A stretch of 64,000 bases of DNA, from positions 913,146 to 977,145 of the forward strand of contig BDSI01000020.1 of the NCBI GenBank assembly GCA_003117195.1. The letters run 5' to 3'. Each line of letters begins with the position of its first letter. The stretch's first letter is position 1. This document shows, piece by piece, positions 12,601 to 26,000 of this stretch. Made by a program: the position numbers and the translations under genes. This DNA comes from Eudorina sp. 2006-703-Eu-15 (Eukaryota; Chlorophyta; Chlorophyceae; Chlamydomonadales; Volvocaceae). The notes under the pieces were generated by a model that saw nothing but the letters and a program-made list of their open reading frames with translations, had not been told where the DNA came from and ran no database searches.

Positions 12601-13362
12601 AACCTCTAAATTTTGCCATCAATAGTTACATAGCAAATATAAGGCAAAAACAGGGTGCGAAAAAGCCGCGGTGAGACCCGGACTTCGGCCATCGGAACTG
12701 GAGAACTTGTTGGTACTCGGTATGCTATCCCTTTGCATTTTGAAACTTTGATTCAATACATATTGTTGAATTGTATTCATCTGGCAAGACAGAAAGGCAA
12801 ATCTTGATGTTGGTGGCATCAACACTATGGAAGTTTAATTTAGCACGCGCCGCCCATTCCTAATCCAAGTATTCATCACGCGGCACCTGTTGCAATAAAG
12901 ATGTGCGCGAGAGGCGTCGGGTGATCGTTGACCCTGGTCCATGGAGACCGCGGAGCTTTCCTTTGACCGTTTGTGCGCATACAATTTTTTTCAGTCAAAC
13001 CAAAGATGCCTTGCAATAGAGGACCATTAATATGACAAACATTTCGAATTAGTTTAGCGGATAATGAACGTTGTGCCGTTACGGACGCACGGCGGACACA
13101 CGGACATGGGCAATCCTAGGGGGCGGGGCCCCCCGAACGCGCTTCGCGCTGGTGCCCCGCCCAATAACAGCAGCAGCTCATCAGGGATGTTGGTTACAGA
13201 TGCATCTGTTCCGATACTCTGACGATGAGCCCTTGTATGTTGTAAACTCATGTTTGCTCAATGGCGAACTTCATGTAGTACGAATAAACATGCGATCGAA
13301 CAGAACCTAGCAGACCCGCTGTGCGCCTCTGCTTGCTTCGGTGTCTGTCTGGGTGGGTTCAT

Positions 13363-13494
13363 GGCCCGATGTGTTTTCGCGGCGTCGACCGTTGAGCTGC
13401 GGAGGTGTCTTGCCGCCTTGTCGGTGGGGCCTGCTGGGGCTTGCCCTGGTATAAACCGTTGAGCCCTTTGCGGTCCGCTGTAACGTTCATTCAT
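13363..13494 (+). mobile_element. Short retroposon with TGTAA and ATTC-type tail, copy 1
   Basis: This matches the minus-strand element at 57586-57450 over its whole length. It begins GGCCCGATGTG and ends CTGTAACGTTCATTCATAA. The shared TGTAA just before the tail and the tetranucleotide tail suggest a retroposed RNA 3' end. The tail here is degraded and no flanking duplication was found, so it looks older than the 57-kb copy. Confidence 0.55.
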
Positions 13495-14092
13495 AAATTC
13501 AGGACCTAGCTGCCCATCCGTTGAGAGCTCAGCTAACTAAACTTAACACAGTAAACAAATTATTGGATTTGAGGCGCTTCCGTTGGGTAACGGAAATCCG
13601 TGAATCGCTCTCTGCCAGACATTTCACGCATTCCATGCAGCTCATGAGCACATATTCCACGCACCGCGTGAGTAGCACTTCTCCGTTGCCATTTGATGGA
13701 TTTACAATGGCAAACTAAAACATCAACGCTATCGTCAGTTGAGGTCCTAACTAGTTCCCATGCCGTGCCTTGATGTCACCGTGGGTATCATAACCGCGAC
13801 TGTAACCCCCAAGATTTTACGAAATGTCAGAAAGCGCAACAGCGTGATTCAACTCTTTTAATTTCACTGTCATGTCACGTGTGAGGTGCCATTTTTAAGC
13901 TCCGGAACCAATGGCGCCAGTATCAAACGGAGCGGAAGCAAACGTCAATATTGTTTCAATGGGGCATAGTCGAAGAGGTTTCTTACCTACCATGTTATAG
14001 GTCACCCTGGCTGTGTGCATTCGAGTTGCCTGACTCAAAACCGCACTGGACACTACTTTGCCGTTGTTTCAACGCTAAGAATTATCAAAATA

Positions 14093-17000
14093 ATGGATCG
14101 CAGTCGAAGACAGCCGGTGCAAAGCAGTGCCACGACGAAAGCCAAGAGCGCTCTTGAACAGCTGCGCGCTGCTAGGGAAGGCTCGGGCAAGCGGGCTTTG
14201 GCATTTGAAGTGAAGGAGGAGGCTGCTGTCTATGATGTGGTCGACGAGCAACAATATGCGGAAATAGTGAGGAAGAGGAGAGATGCCGGTGCTTTTGTGG
14301 TCGACGACGATGGCACTGGGGGCTATGCCGACATCGGAGAGGACGATTACTGGAATGAACGGTGAGCGCAAGGATAATTGATTACCTTACTTGAGTCCCT
14401 CCGTGCACGTCTTTGTGACAGCTGCTACCGTCGGGAAGACCCTCTCTTTGTTGCGACCTTCGCGCGCATGTCGCGCCTTTCGTCAAGCACTAAGCCTCTT
14501 CAATAACTCCTCTCGTAGGCCTGACGGCGACGACGGGGAGGAGGAAGATGAGCAGGGCTCGGGTGGCAAGCACGCGAACAAGAAGAGAAAGAAGGGTGGG
14601 TGCACGACCTGTAGTCACGTCGTGGCTCACAACCCCGACTCTCCAGAGTTTCTCCGCCAACTCACTATTTTTGGTCCGTTTCTATTCGCACCCCCATCGT
14701 GTTCCGTCCTCGCCCTTTCCGTAGCCACTTCTACCAGCCTTCTTGGCCCCGTGGACGCGTCTCCACTCCCCGTGCCGTTCTCAACTTCGCCATTGTACAA
14801 TTGTCGAGGACGCCGCTTCCGTAAGCCGATTTGACTCCATTCACCCTGCCGTGGTCCCTCCCTGTGCATCGTCCTGGTTGTACAGAGCACGGCGGTGGCA
14901 AAGGGGCCGCAAAGCGCAAGGCGGGCGAAGCCGAGGATGGCCCCACTAAGCCTGAGGGCGGCAACATCACCACGCTCTTTCGTAACGCCAGGTGAGACTG
15001 GTGGCTGCTCGGCTGGCCGGGACTGATTGTTCGATGTGGCATCAGCTCGGCCCCAGCAATGCGGATACGGTCCCAGCCAAAGCGCAGGAACGAAAGGGCG
15101 CCCCTCTGTGAAGGTCCACCGCAGAAACGAGCCCACCTCCGCACGCCCACCTCCACCCTGTCCTGATGCAACTAGCTGTATGCTTTGGGCTCCCATGTTC
15201 GCCTCCCCAATCGATATAATCTCACACGTGGCGGACCCTTGAATCTTGAGTCCCAGCGATCGGAGCGGCCTAACCCCTAATGGGCCCAGATACCTGCGCG
15301 GGAGCCTTGTACCTCAAGTACTCCACACACCCCACACGCCCCTGAAAGGAGCTCCGCATCACTTACTGAAACGTGCCGCGGCGTGACCCCGGGCTGCACG
15401 TCTGCACTCCCCTCCCGCGTTGCCTTCCCTCCACCACTTGCATCCCAGGGCCATCCCTGGACTGCAGCGCTCCGCAGCAGCAGGCAAGACCAATGACGCC
15501 ACCAGCGATGACGTCCTGGATTCTATCCTCGGGGGGATCATGCCAGAGGCACCGCCCGCGGTGGCAGCGGCGCGGGGCACGCCGGGCGCTGCGCTAGGGT
15601 CCGGTTACGGCTCCAGGTCCGTTTGGGGTGTGGGTGAGTGGGAAGGTGGGGGCGGTGTCGGGAGTAACAAGGAGTTATTGAGGTGGATTGCCGGAACACG
15701 GCGTTAGCTGGGCGTTGCGGTCACATCATCACCGTCAAGGAGTAACAGCGGGCCGACCTGGCTTACGGTAAATGTGGGTTTCATTGCTCATGCCCTCGGG
15801 CAGGCCTTCAGTGGTGAGGCCTCCGCAAATGCCCCTGGGGGCTGCACTGCGGCCGGCCGTCGCGTTCGGTGGAGCCCGCATCGGCGGCCTGGCCGCAGTG
15901 GCGGCGCTGACTGCGGGGGCCCCTGCGGCAGCGGCGCAGCCGCTGACGGGGGCCCCGAGGTGTGCGGCGGGCGCTTCTGCTCCCGCCGGCGGTACAGCGG
16001 CGGCGCCGCCGGCCACCGTGAAGCAGGAGGAGCCTGCGTACGAGATGCACGAGCAGATGCCGGACGTTGCGGTCCCTGAAGGTGCGGAGGTGGTCGTCGT
16101 TGGCACAGCTTAGAGGAACGAGGGGTAAGGTCAGTGAGAATGGCAGATGAGGCCTAAACTCCATTCGAAGTTCCTCATCCCGCGCGTTGATTGCGCCCGC
16201 TACCCCTCCCTCCGTCCCTCCTGGTGTCCGGGTTTTACGGGGCCGAGTTCCTTACGCACAGCGATCTCCTGCCCGTGAGCCTCGTAACCCTGACGGTGTG
16301 TCCCTGATGACAATGGCGTACTACTCCGCATCTGTCGAACAATTTGGTAAAACCCGCCCGGTGTCCAGAGGACCCAATGGATATCGGTGACGGCGCGGCC
16401 ACGGGCGGCGCCGCGGCCGACGTGCACGGTCCCGACGGCGCGGCCGCCGCTGGTGCTGTCAAGACGGAAGACGATGAGGGGAAGGTCGGTTTCGAGCCTG
16501 CCGTACCGACCACGGGTGGCAAGGCGCGCGCTGGAGGAGCAGGCGGAGGCGGTGGACGCAACTTCCTGGAGGCCCCCGCGACGCCGCTGGACGGGGTGCC
16601 AGTGCAGCGCGCGGAGGATGTGTGGGGAGGAATGTACGACGACATCGGGCCCTCGGGAGCGGCAGGTGCGACATGCACAGGGATGTCTTAGGCCTGGTCG
16701 GGTTTGGGCTTGGTCAGATAGGCCAGTTGCCTGGCAAATACCAACCACCATCATCACCCGTGCCGTACCGTAAGTATTCCCTACATAGCCCGACGAGGAT
16801 TGGGGGCTCCATTTGTGTATGCTTGTTCGCCGTTGGCGAGCCGCGGCACCCCGCATCTAATACCCTCGGTCTTCCAATCGCTGTTTTGATTGCCCTGAAT
16901 CTTATCAGCCCTAACGGCATCGTGAGCCGACAAAATCCACATGGCTGTCTGTGACCTTATCCTGCCCGGCCCATCACCAATGCAGCCGGTGTTGACGGTG

Positions 17001-20000
17001 AGCCCGTGCCAGCGCCCTCGCCGATGCCAGACAGTGGTGCAGCCGCCACCCCCGGCGGCACCGTCGCCCCTGGAGCCGCCGCTGCGGGCGTCGGATCCCT
17101 TCCTGTAGACGAGGCGGGCGTGATGCCCTTCTACATGCTGGACGCGTACGAGAATCCAGATGCTCGTCAAGGTGGGCACGGATGGCGATGTCAGGGCGGC
17201 TTTGCAAGACCAGGATTTCAGGAAGGGCGATTGACAAGGGTTTGTGACAAATTCTACGTTGGGGCTGGATTTGGGCGGCAGCTCAGGGAAGCGCAGATAA
17301 AGAGCAGGAGGGCGTCGTAAGAGCTGGCGGGGCCACCACGCGGCGTGACCATCGCGATACCACACCGCCATTTGGAATCGCTGAATCGGATAGGATACAA
17401 GCGAAGTAGCTGCTTCTCGTGCATACACGGACCCTCAAATTTACGCGAGCAGCACTGTCTTGCAAATCAACGTTGCCGCACCCCACCCACCCCAAGACCA
17501 CGAACCTTCTCTCCTCTCTTCCCCATCCCATCCTGATCCCCATCCCGCCAGGCGAGGTGCTTCTGTTCGGCAAGGTCCAGGTGGAGGGGCGCTGGCAGAG
17601 CTGTGCGGTGGCGGTAAGGGGGCTGCAGCGCTACCTGCTGGTGGTGCCGCGTCCTGAGGTGTTTGAGGACAGCGGCGGCACCATTGCGGCGCTGGAGGCG
17701 GCGGTCAAGGAGGACCCCTCGCGGCGGGTGGAGCTGATCAAGCTGCTCCAGGTGTGTTGAGGGTCGGGAGGGGGCGGACAGGGTGTGGCGAGTTGGGTCA
17801 AGGGTTGCGATCCCCGGTGATGTTGACCTAGTGGGCTGCCGGGGGGAGCCGACGGCGCTGTGCTCCGTAAAGGCGACACACCGGGCTTTGCTGCACCGGC
17901 TTCCGGCGAGGGGCGGGTGCGGTCATGCCCAGTGGGAAAATCGTGGCAGGGAGTGGCTGTCGCCCATTTGTGCGGAGCGGTTTCCAACTTGTGGCCCCGA
18001 AATCCAGCTCGTCAAACCTCCGGTCATGTGCCTGGCCGAGTCCGGTGCTGCCTCTCCGTCTGCGCCTCGTCCCTCTTGGGTGTGCCGTGGCATCCCGTTT
18101 GCCCTCTTACCGCCCTCATCCGCTTGCCTTGACAGCCCTCGCTGACCCAGACCCATCCTTACCCCGGGGACACACCATCTCCACAGCGCTTTCAAGCACA
18201 CACTCATGGGTCGGGAGGGTTTCCTCTCAAAGCACACACTACCGTTGGCCACGACGCCCGCTGAATCGTCCCCACGCGCAAACATGAGGGGGGCCTTGTC
18301 CTGGCTGTTTGCCCTACGGACATTGCTGTCCATCTCCGTTCTCCCCAACATTCCACGTGTCGTCGTCGGCCCCGACCTGCCCCTCCACGCCCTCCCAGGA
18401 GCGGTGCAGCTCCGTCCGCGAGGAGGTCCGCGGGCTGCTGAGCCGTGCGGGGGTGAGCGCCATGAGGATGGTGCCGGTGAAGCGCAGCTACGCGTTTGAG
18501 AACAAGGAGGTGCCGCACGGGGAGCAGTGGGTCATTAAGGTGGGTGATGGTGGGTGCAACGGATCGGGTTGGGTCAACAATTGTTGGGTCGGGTGTTGGA
18601 TGGAGGATGGAGTGAGCCAGATGGTTGGATGGGTGGGGCTGAGCGGTTGTGTGGCCGCTTATAACTTCAACTTTCTCCCTGCCGCGGTGCTCATTCAGCT
18701 GCGAAATGGCGGTAGGAGGGCCCTCCCACACGGAGGAAGACCCCTGAAGAATCAGGGCGGCGGTGATTGCGTGAGCTAAAATGAGCTGCATCCTGGCAGC
18801 CGTGGAGATGCTGACGGACACAGCAGTTGACTGCCTTACCATCGAGCTGCACGCGAGAAGTGTTCCAGAGATGCAATTTCATTTGGGGTGTGGCTGGGGT
18901 TCGTTGGACCCTCGTTGGCTTCTGGGGCAACTTGTCCATTCCTCGTACTCTGAGACGAGGGATAACGCCCACCGTTACTCCGGCGCCACCGATTCGTCCT
19001 CTTGATTCCCGCGTTTTTGCAATTCTCCTTTTCCTGTCCTCCAGTCCATGCACTTTGTATTTGTCTAGCCAGGTATGTCCCGTACTCCGCTCCCCTCCGC
19101 TTCCTCAGGTACGCTATCCAGCGCAGATGCCCACGCTCTCCGCCACCAGCGGCCGCACCTTCAGCGCCATCTTTGGGGCGCAGCAAAGCTGTCTGGAGGT
19201 ACGGTAGTACGGCGGGAAAGGGAGGGAGAGACAACGAGGAGAACGGTCGGTCAGCCAGAGGGGCCGCACTGCAAGAGAAACAACTGGGCCCTTTCTTTAT
19301 CTTATGCTCTGGCCGGGGCATGGCATTACATTGTTTCCCACCTCGGACATTTCTGTGCCTTAGTTCCGTCTCCTCTCTTAGCTCTTAAAAAGTCGCGCTC
19401 GGGACGTCCCGAAGATCACGTTCCGGACGACATGTCCGATGGCATTCCTTTTTTCCCTCAGGCCTTGATGCTGAAGCGCCGTATCAAGGGCCCGGGCTGG
19501 CTGGGCATCTCGCAGCCGCAGCGCGTTGAGTACGCCAACCAGGCCACATGGTGCAAGGTACGGGGCGGAGGTCGGGGCCCTGATGGGACTCAGGATGATG
19601 ATGATTGCGCGAACTGACCGAGGTCGGGGGGCTCAGGTTGGCTTGCCGTGTCAACGCCGTCTACGGAACCCGACGGCGGAAGGCACCGGGGTGAAACGCA
19701 GTGTCGCGTGAAAAGGGCTGACAGAGAGGCTCCAAGAAATTTATATGGATGTGCGGGGCGGATGTGGATTCTCAGCATCCACGGACCTGACTCACACGGC
19801 GTTCTGCCTTCCAATCCCGCTCCTGGCGCCTCGCACTCCCCTTTCCTGCAAACCCTCATCACCACCGCCGCCCCCGTCAGGTGGAGGTGGCCGTGGAGGG
19901 CGCCAAGCGGCTGCTGAGTGGGGAGAAGGGGCTCCCGGCAGACGCCGCGGGTCGGGCCCCGCCGCCGCTGGTAGTGGCCTCCTTGAGCCTCAAAACCCAG

Positions 20001-23000
20001 ATCAACCCCTCCAGCCACCAACATGAGGTGGGTGAGGAGCGGCGGGGTGGGGTGAGGCTGTTTTGGAGGCGAAGGGGAGAGCCAGAAAGGGAAAGGACCA
20101 GCGCGGTGGTGGTAGTGGCGGTGCGGAGTGCGGAGCGCACCTCGCCTGTGGGCCCCTAACGTCGATGTCACATCGATAAGGAAAGCCACCGGATTCTCAA
20201 TAGCCAAAAACCCACTATGATGACCTTGGAAGATAGAACGCGGCAAAACAAAGGGACGACCGGACACGCTCAGTATCCATTGCGCCATCGCTGTGCCTCG
20301 AAAGCTGAAGAGAAATGCGCCAGGGCATGCACACATGTTTGTGTGTGTGATGAGAGCGAGTGTTTCTGACTTCCTGCCCTACTCTTAATCGAGCCCAACT
20401 CTGAACCCCGCTCTCTCCCCCTGTCCCGCCGGTCCCCAGATCGTGGCGGCCAGTGTGGTCCACCTGGCCGGGGTGTCCCCGGATGTGCCCTCCAGCGACT
20501 GGAGCTCGGGGGCGAGACTGCGGAACTTCAGCATAGTGCGGCGGCTGGACGGCCAGGCCTGGCCCCTGGGTAAGGCGGCGGAGGAATGGGCAAAGGAGCA
20601 GCAGTGGGCAAAGGGGAGGAGCGGGCAAAGGGGAGGAGCGGGCAAGGCAGCAGGAGTGGATAAGGGAGTAGGAGTGGCAAAGGAGCAGGAGTGGCAAAGG
20701 AACAGGAGTGGCAAAGGAGCAGGAGTGGGCAAGCGGGCCCAGCCAGAAGGGAGAGAGATATGTGCCGTGGCTCGACCTCCGCGGGTGCTGTCTTCAGCCG
20801 TGGGGAGATACCTGTCGGCCGGCGATCGGTGGCGCACTCGGCTTTGGGCACTGGACAACTCCGTGGGAGTGCAAGGACACTTTGCTCGTGTGTATGGAAG
20901 GAGGAGTGGGTCACGGCTTCCTGGCTCACATGTTTTGCCCTTGATGCGGACGCGGCGCAGGTCTGGAGGCGGCGGCTGCCGCCGAGAATGGTACACCCCG
21001 CGGGCGGGCCAACGGGGGCAATATGTGGACGTTGCAGACCTCGGAGCGTTCCCTGCTCACCTGCCTGCTGGCCAGGCTGCAGGTGGGCGTGGGACAGTAG
21101 GGGGAGGGGAGGGCGACGGCAGAGCATGGGGATGGATCCGGGGGCGGCTGGTTGGGAAAGGCGGATTTAGAAAGGGTTGGTGGATTGATGGAACGGCCGT
21201 AACGACGGGCCTCGACGCTGCGCCTGGGGAGGAAGGGGTACCTCAACACAGTTCTGAGGTACCCCTTCCTCCCCAGGCGCAGCGTCGAGGCCCGTCGTTA
21301 CGGCCACACAGTTCTGTCGGTGACCACTGCCGAGGTCAGCACGACCTGCCCGGTATCCTGGGTTGGAGTGAAGAGTTGACCAACCCTTCTGCACCAACCT
21401 GTCCACCCTGGTAGCAAATGCCCTCGACTGCAGTGTGCGGTCATGTTTCAACGAGAAACTCGCTCGAACCAGTCACGTGTGTGTCCCAACCCTCTGCCCA
21501 TTTACGCCTATCTACCATTTACGCCTACCTGCCGATTCACGGCCATCCCCGACACCTCCCCCACGCTCCTCCCGACATTGGGACTGCCCCCTTTTCCTGG
21601 ACAGACCCTGGACGCGGACGTGTTGGTTGGTCACAACGTCGCCGCATTCGACCTGACCACCCTGCTCACCCGCATGCAGCACCACAAGGTGGGGAGCTGG
21701 GCGGGCGAAGGTGCACGAGGAGGGGAGGTGGAACAGGGGGGAGTTGGAACAGGGGGAGGTGGAACAGGGTTGGATGAAACGGATGAAAGCGGAGGTTGTG
21801 GGGGAAGGCAGGTTCGCTAGGGAAAGGCAGGTTCAGCATCCAGTCGAGACACATAGTGAATCCCCGGGTCCCGCTGGGTGCACCGCTGGATTTGCAGCTC
21901 GTGCTACCTCTTGACACGACATGTGCGTGGTTGGACGGTTCCCGCAACCACTAGATTTGTACAAGGTACCTGGACGCGGCCACGGCTCACGTCGCACGCC
22001 GAGCTAACCGGCCCCTGCCACCCCTGCCACACCCTCAACCCCTTTCCTCCCTCGCCCCGACCCTCACCCGCACCCGCATCCCCTTAACCCCACCGCGGGC
22101 AGGTACCGCTGTGGAGCCGCATTGGGCGGGTCAAGAAGACCGAGTTCCCTCGCCTCACCGGAGGGGGCCATACATTCGGTGGAGGGGCGGGCGCGGGCGT
22201 CATGTCCACAATCGCAGGTGTGGTATGGATGTGAACGTGTGTCTGTGGTCGTGGGCATTCGCCTTAACTTGACCATCATTCGACTGCATTCCTGCTGCCT
22301 CCCGTGCTCGGCGACCCCACAATGCCCCCCTGCACCTCCCCTCCGGCTGCAGGCCGGCTGCTGTGCGACACGTACCTGTCTGCCCGCGAGCTGGTCAAGT
22401 CGGTGGACTTCACGTTGAGCACCCTGGCGGGCAGCCTGCTGGGTCAGACCCGCTCCGACCCGCTGGCGGAGGCGGGGCCGGGCGGGGGCGGCATCGCGGG
22501 CTGCTTCACCTCCGCGGAGGGGGTGGTGCGGCTGCTGAGGCACGGGGAGAGCGATGCGTGGCTGGCGCTGGGCATCATGTTCCACCTGTCGGGTGAGAGG
22601 AACGGGGTGGGATGGGATGGGATGGCCCCGCACGGCGGCGGGGAAATGAGGCGGAAGGGGGTTCTGCGCTATTGGGACGTCGCAGTTTGAGTAGAGGCTG
22701 GGTGGAGCTCAGGTGGAGTGCGTGCTGCGACCCACGGTGTGTTCAGACGCCCGGAATGCGAGGATGCGGCTTCCGTTTGCGTGTTTGTTAGGTTTCCCCA
22801 ACCATACGCAACACCATCGGAACACCGTTGTCTGGTTAATAGTGACGTCATATCCTCATTCCTTCTTGGCGCACCCCTGACAGTCGACAGCAGATTCACA
22901 CGCTGCCTGGGTCGCCCGCCCGCGCTTTGGCTCTCCGTCAGTTTGCACGCCAACTCCAACGCCCCCCTCCCCCTCATCCCCCTCTGGGCCGTGCAGTGCT

Positions 23001-26000
23001 GCCCCTGACCAAGCAGCTGTCCGTTCTGTCCGGCCAGCTGTGGAGCCGCACTCTGGCGGGTCAGAGGGCGCAGCGCATTGAGATGCTGCTGCTGCACGAG
23101 TTCCACCGCCGCAAGTTCATCACGCCGGACAAGCAGTCGTACAAGGTAGGGGACGGGGCAGGGCGCAATCTGGGCTTGGTTCGGCGACTGTTCTGAGGAT
23201 GGCGGCGTTCCACGGATGGGCATCGCACTTCGCAGCGCATCGCAGCGCACCTCGCGCGGGGCGCTGGTCTTTCGGGTGAGGGATCCGCCTGACCTGTTGA
23301 TTCTCCTTGTGAATGGGTAGGACAAGCAGCGGAAGCAGCAGGCGGAGGTGGAGGCGGAGGATTTCGAGGGGCCCCCGGGAGACGATGACGGTGAGGACGG
23401 TGGCGGTGGCGGCAAGAAGGGCAAGAAGGGCGCCGCCGCCGCCGCCGCCAAATCCAACGGCCCCAAGTACAGTGGAGGGCTGGTTCTGGAGCCCAAGAAG
23501 GGGCTGTACGACAAGATTGTCATCATTCTGGATTTCAACTCGCTGTACCCTTCCATTATCCAGGTATGCCGCACGACACATGTCACGACGCAGGTTACGA
23601 TTGGCATGTTGTAGATCGCTCAGGATGCCACCTAGGACCGTAACGGCGGGGCTGAAACGCGACAAAGCATCCAGCCCAATGGGGTCGGTCACTTTGTCTC
23701 GCCCTGTCTCATTCTTTCCAGCCTGTGCCGAACGTCCCTGTCTCATTCTTTCCAGCCTGTGCCGAACGTCCCTTCTTGCGCCGACCGCGGTCTCTCGAAT
23801 CACCTCGCCACCTGCGGATAACTTCATTACCTACCGATCAGCAAGACTCACCCTGACCCGCCGACCCACCCACCCACAAAGTCGTTCCCCTTCTCATCTT
23901 CGGTCGGCGACACCTCAGGAGTACAACATCTGCTTCACGACGGTTCAGCGCCCCGCGGACGGCTCCCTGCCGCCGCTGCCCGACCCCGGCACCGCTGCCA
24001 ACGGGCTGGCGCCGCTGCCCGCGGTGCTGCAGGGCCTGGTGCAGCGCCGCAAGCAGGTGCGGCCCCGGCCCGGTCCCGGGATGGGGGCCGCCCGCCTCCA
24101 GTCCTCCGTCCTTCGACCCGCCTCCTGCGACCTACCACGTGCCTCGTTCGCGCTGTATCGTGCGCATACAAGCAGGAAACTAGTGCTTTGCGGCTGCGTC
24201 ATCCTCCCTTGCGTCCCACGTGCGCGTCATACGGCACCTGGCGGGAGGTGCGGTATTGGCCTCTTATGCCCCATGGATGCATGCCGCCTCGTTGGGCGCC
24301 ATCCTGAGAATCCTCACGAAGTCCGGCGGGATGCCGTCAGCTGGGTGGTTCGCTTCATGCCATGTCATGTCATGTCATGTATCACTGATGGCAAACGTTA
24401 GGGTTAGCTCCATGTAACTCCCTCCACAATTCATCAGCTCGTCTCTTTTCATCCGTGTTTTCCGTAAACCCCTCCTCTTTCTCCGACCCCTTTGCCCCTC
24501 CGCAGGTGAAGCAGGCCATGGCCAAGGAGCGTAACCCGCTGACTCGGCAGCAGCTGCAGGTACGGCAGCAGGCCATCAAGCTGACGGCCAACTCAATGTA
24601 CGGCTGCCTGGGTTTCGGAGCCAGCCGCTTCTACGCCCAGCCTCTGGCCGAGCTGATCACGGCGCAGGGCCGCTCCATTCTGAGCTCCACGGTGGACCTG
24701 GTGCAGGGGAGCATCGGGGCGGAGGTGAGGGCGGGGGTAAACATTTTTGGGGGGCGGAAAGAGAGATGCTGTCGTGCGGTGTGGATTGCGCAATTGCGTA
24801 CGGACGCATGGGCACGTGGGCTTGCAAGGCAACATGTGGGTGTGGGTGGGCGCGTGTGGTGGAGCCGCATAGCCCAGTCAAGACGCACTCTTAAGCGCCC
24901 TCCCCTCCCAACTCGCGCAGGTGATTTACGGCGACACGGATTCCATCATGGTGGCCACCCGCAGTGACTCGGTGGCGGAGGCCCGGGTCCTGGGCGACAA
25001 CATCAAGAGGGAGGTCAACAAACGATACAAGTGCGTTGGGGTGTGCGGGCGGGGAAGGGCAGCAGGAGGGTGGTTGAGCGGGCGCAGAGAAGGAGCAGCG
25101 GGCGCACCGGGAGAGGGAGGCGGGCAAGTAAGCACCAGATCTCAGCGGCGCCAGATCTGACCCCCTCCCCGTTGCGCCCGCGCCCTCACCGCCCACCCCG
25201 CCTGACCCCTGTTCAGGCTCCTGGAGATTGAGCTGGACGGCATCTTCCGCTCCATCCTGCTGCTCAAGAAGAAAAAATACGCGGCCATGAAGCTCGATCT
25301 CACTGTGGACGGAAAGCTGGTGGAGGTGAGCGGGGCGGGAAGGGATGCAGGACGAGGAGGCGAGGGGGCCGGACAGGAGCTCTCGGGATGCTTGTGTGGG
25401 TATGTCTCGGAGGGCTGGGAATAGTGGGGGCCCACTCAGGGCAGGGGCGGGGGATCAGAAACCAGAGAATGCAATGTAAGGCTGTCGCAGCACGCATGCG
25501 CAAAGTTATCAGGAGTAACGGAGTCCAAAGCGGCAAAAAAGCGTAATCCCCACAGCCATCCCCTCCGCGGCACCTACCATGCCCCAATGGTGCCCCTTGC
25601 ATTCAACCAGCCCGTCGCAGCCTGTTGTCATCGTTGCCCACGATGCCCGCATCGTGCGCTCAGCGCCCAGCCCCGCCCTGCCCCGGTCCCCCGCCCCCCG
25701 GCCCCCCGTGTGCCTTCAGGTTATGGAGCAGAAGGGTCTGGACATCGTTCGCCGCGACTGGTGCCCGCTGTCCAAGGACGAGGGCAACTTCGCCCTGGCC
25801 GCCATCCTCAGCAGCCGCAACCGGGAGGAGGTGGTGGCGGAGATACATGCGCACCTGCGGCAGACGGGGGAGAAGCTGCGGGCGGGGCAGGTGGGCACTG
25901 CATGTGGGAGGTGGGGGCGGCGGTGCTGGTGTTGTTGGCAGTGGGGCGCGAGCGATGCGACGATGCGTGGCCTCCCAGTCCCGGCGGACGCTGGCGCATT

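Larger units (their letters stand above)
11594..14092. other. Repeat-rich intergenic region between the kinase gene and POLA1
   Basis: The first about 270 bases are the upstream region of kinase copy 2, shared with copy 1. A decayed LINE 3' end (about 12079-12600) and a short retroposon (about 13363-13494) follow. The remaining stretches, including the about 600 bases before POLA1, are AT-richer and show no coding signal. The POLA1 and kinase genes diverge from this region, so it should hold both promoters; no specific promoter element could be identified. Confidence 0.5.

Noticed and set aside
13054..13251. Minus-strand frame containing PDELLLLLGGAPARSAFGG
   Set aside because: Looks protein-like but lies isolated among repeats, without splice context or a recognisable family. 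It is possibly transposon debris and too weak to annotate.
14627..15196. Minus-strand 189-codon frame inside POLA1
   Set aside because: It spans POLA1 introns and exon 3 in antisense, has no motif and is not needed to explain any conserved segment.
21605..22217. Proofreading exonuclease activity for POLA1
   Set aside because: The region aligns with the exonuclease-like domain, but the Pol alpha family lacks the catalytic acidic residues and no intact Exo I motif was seen here.
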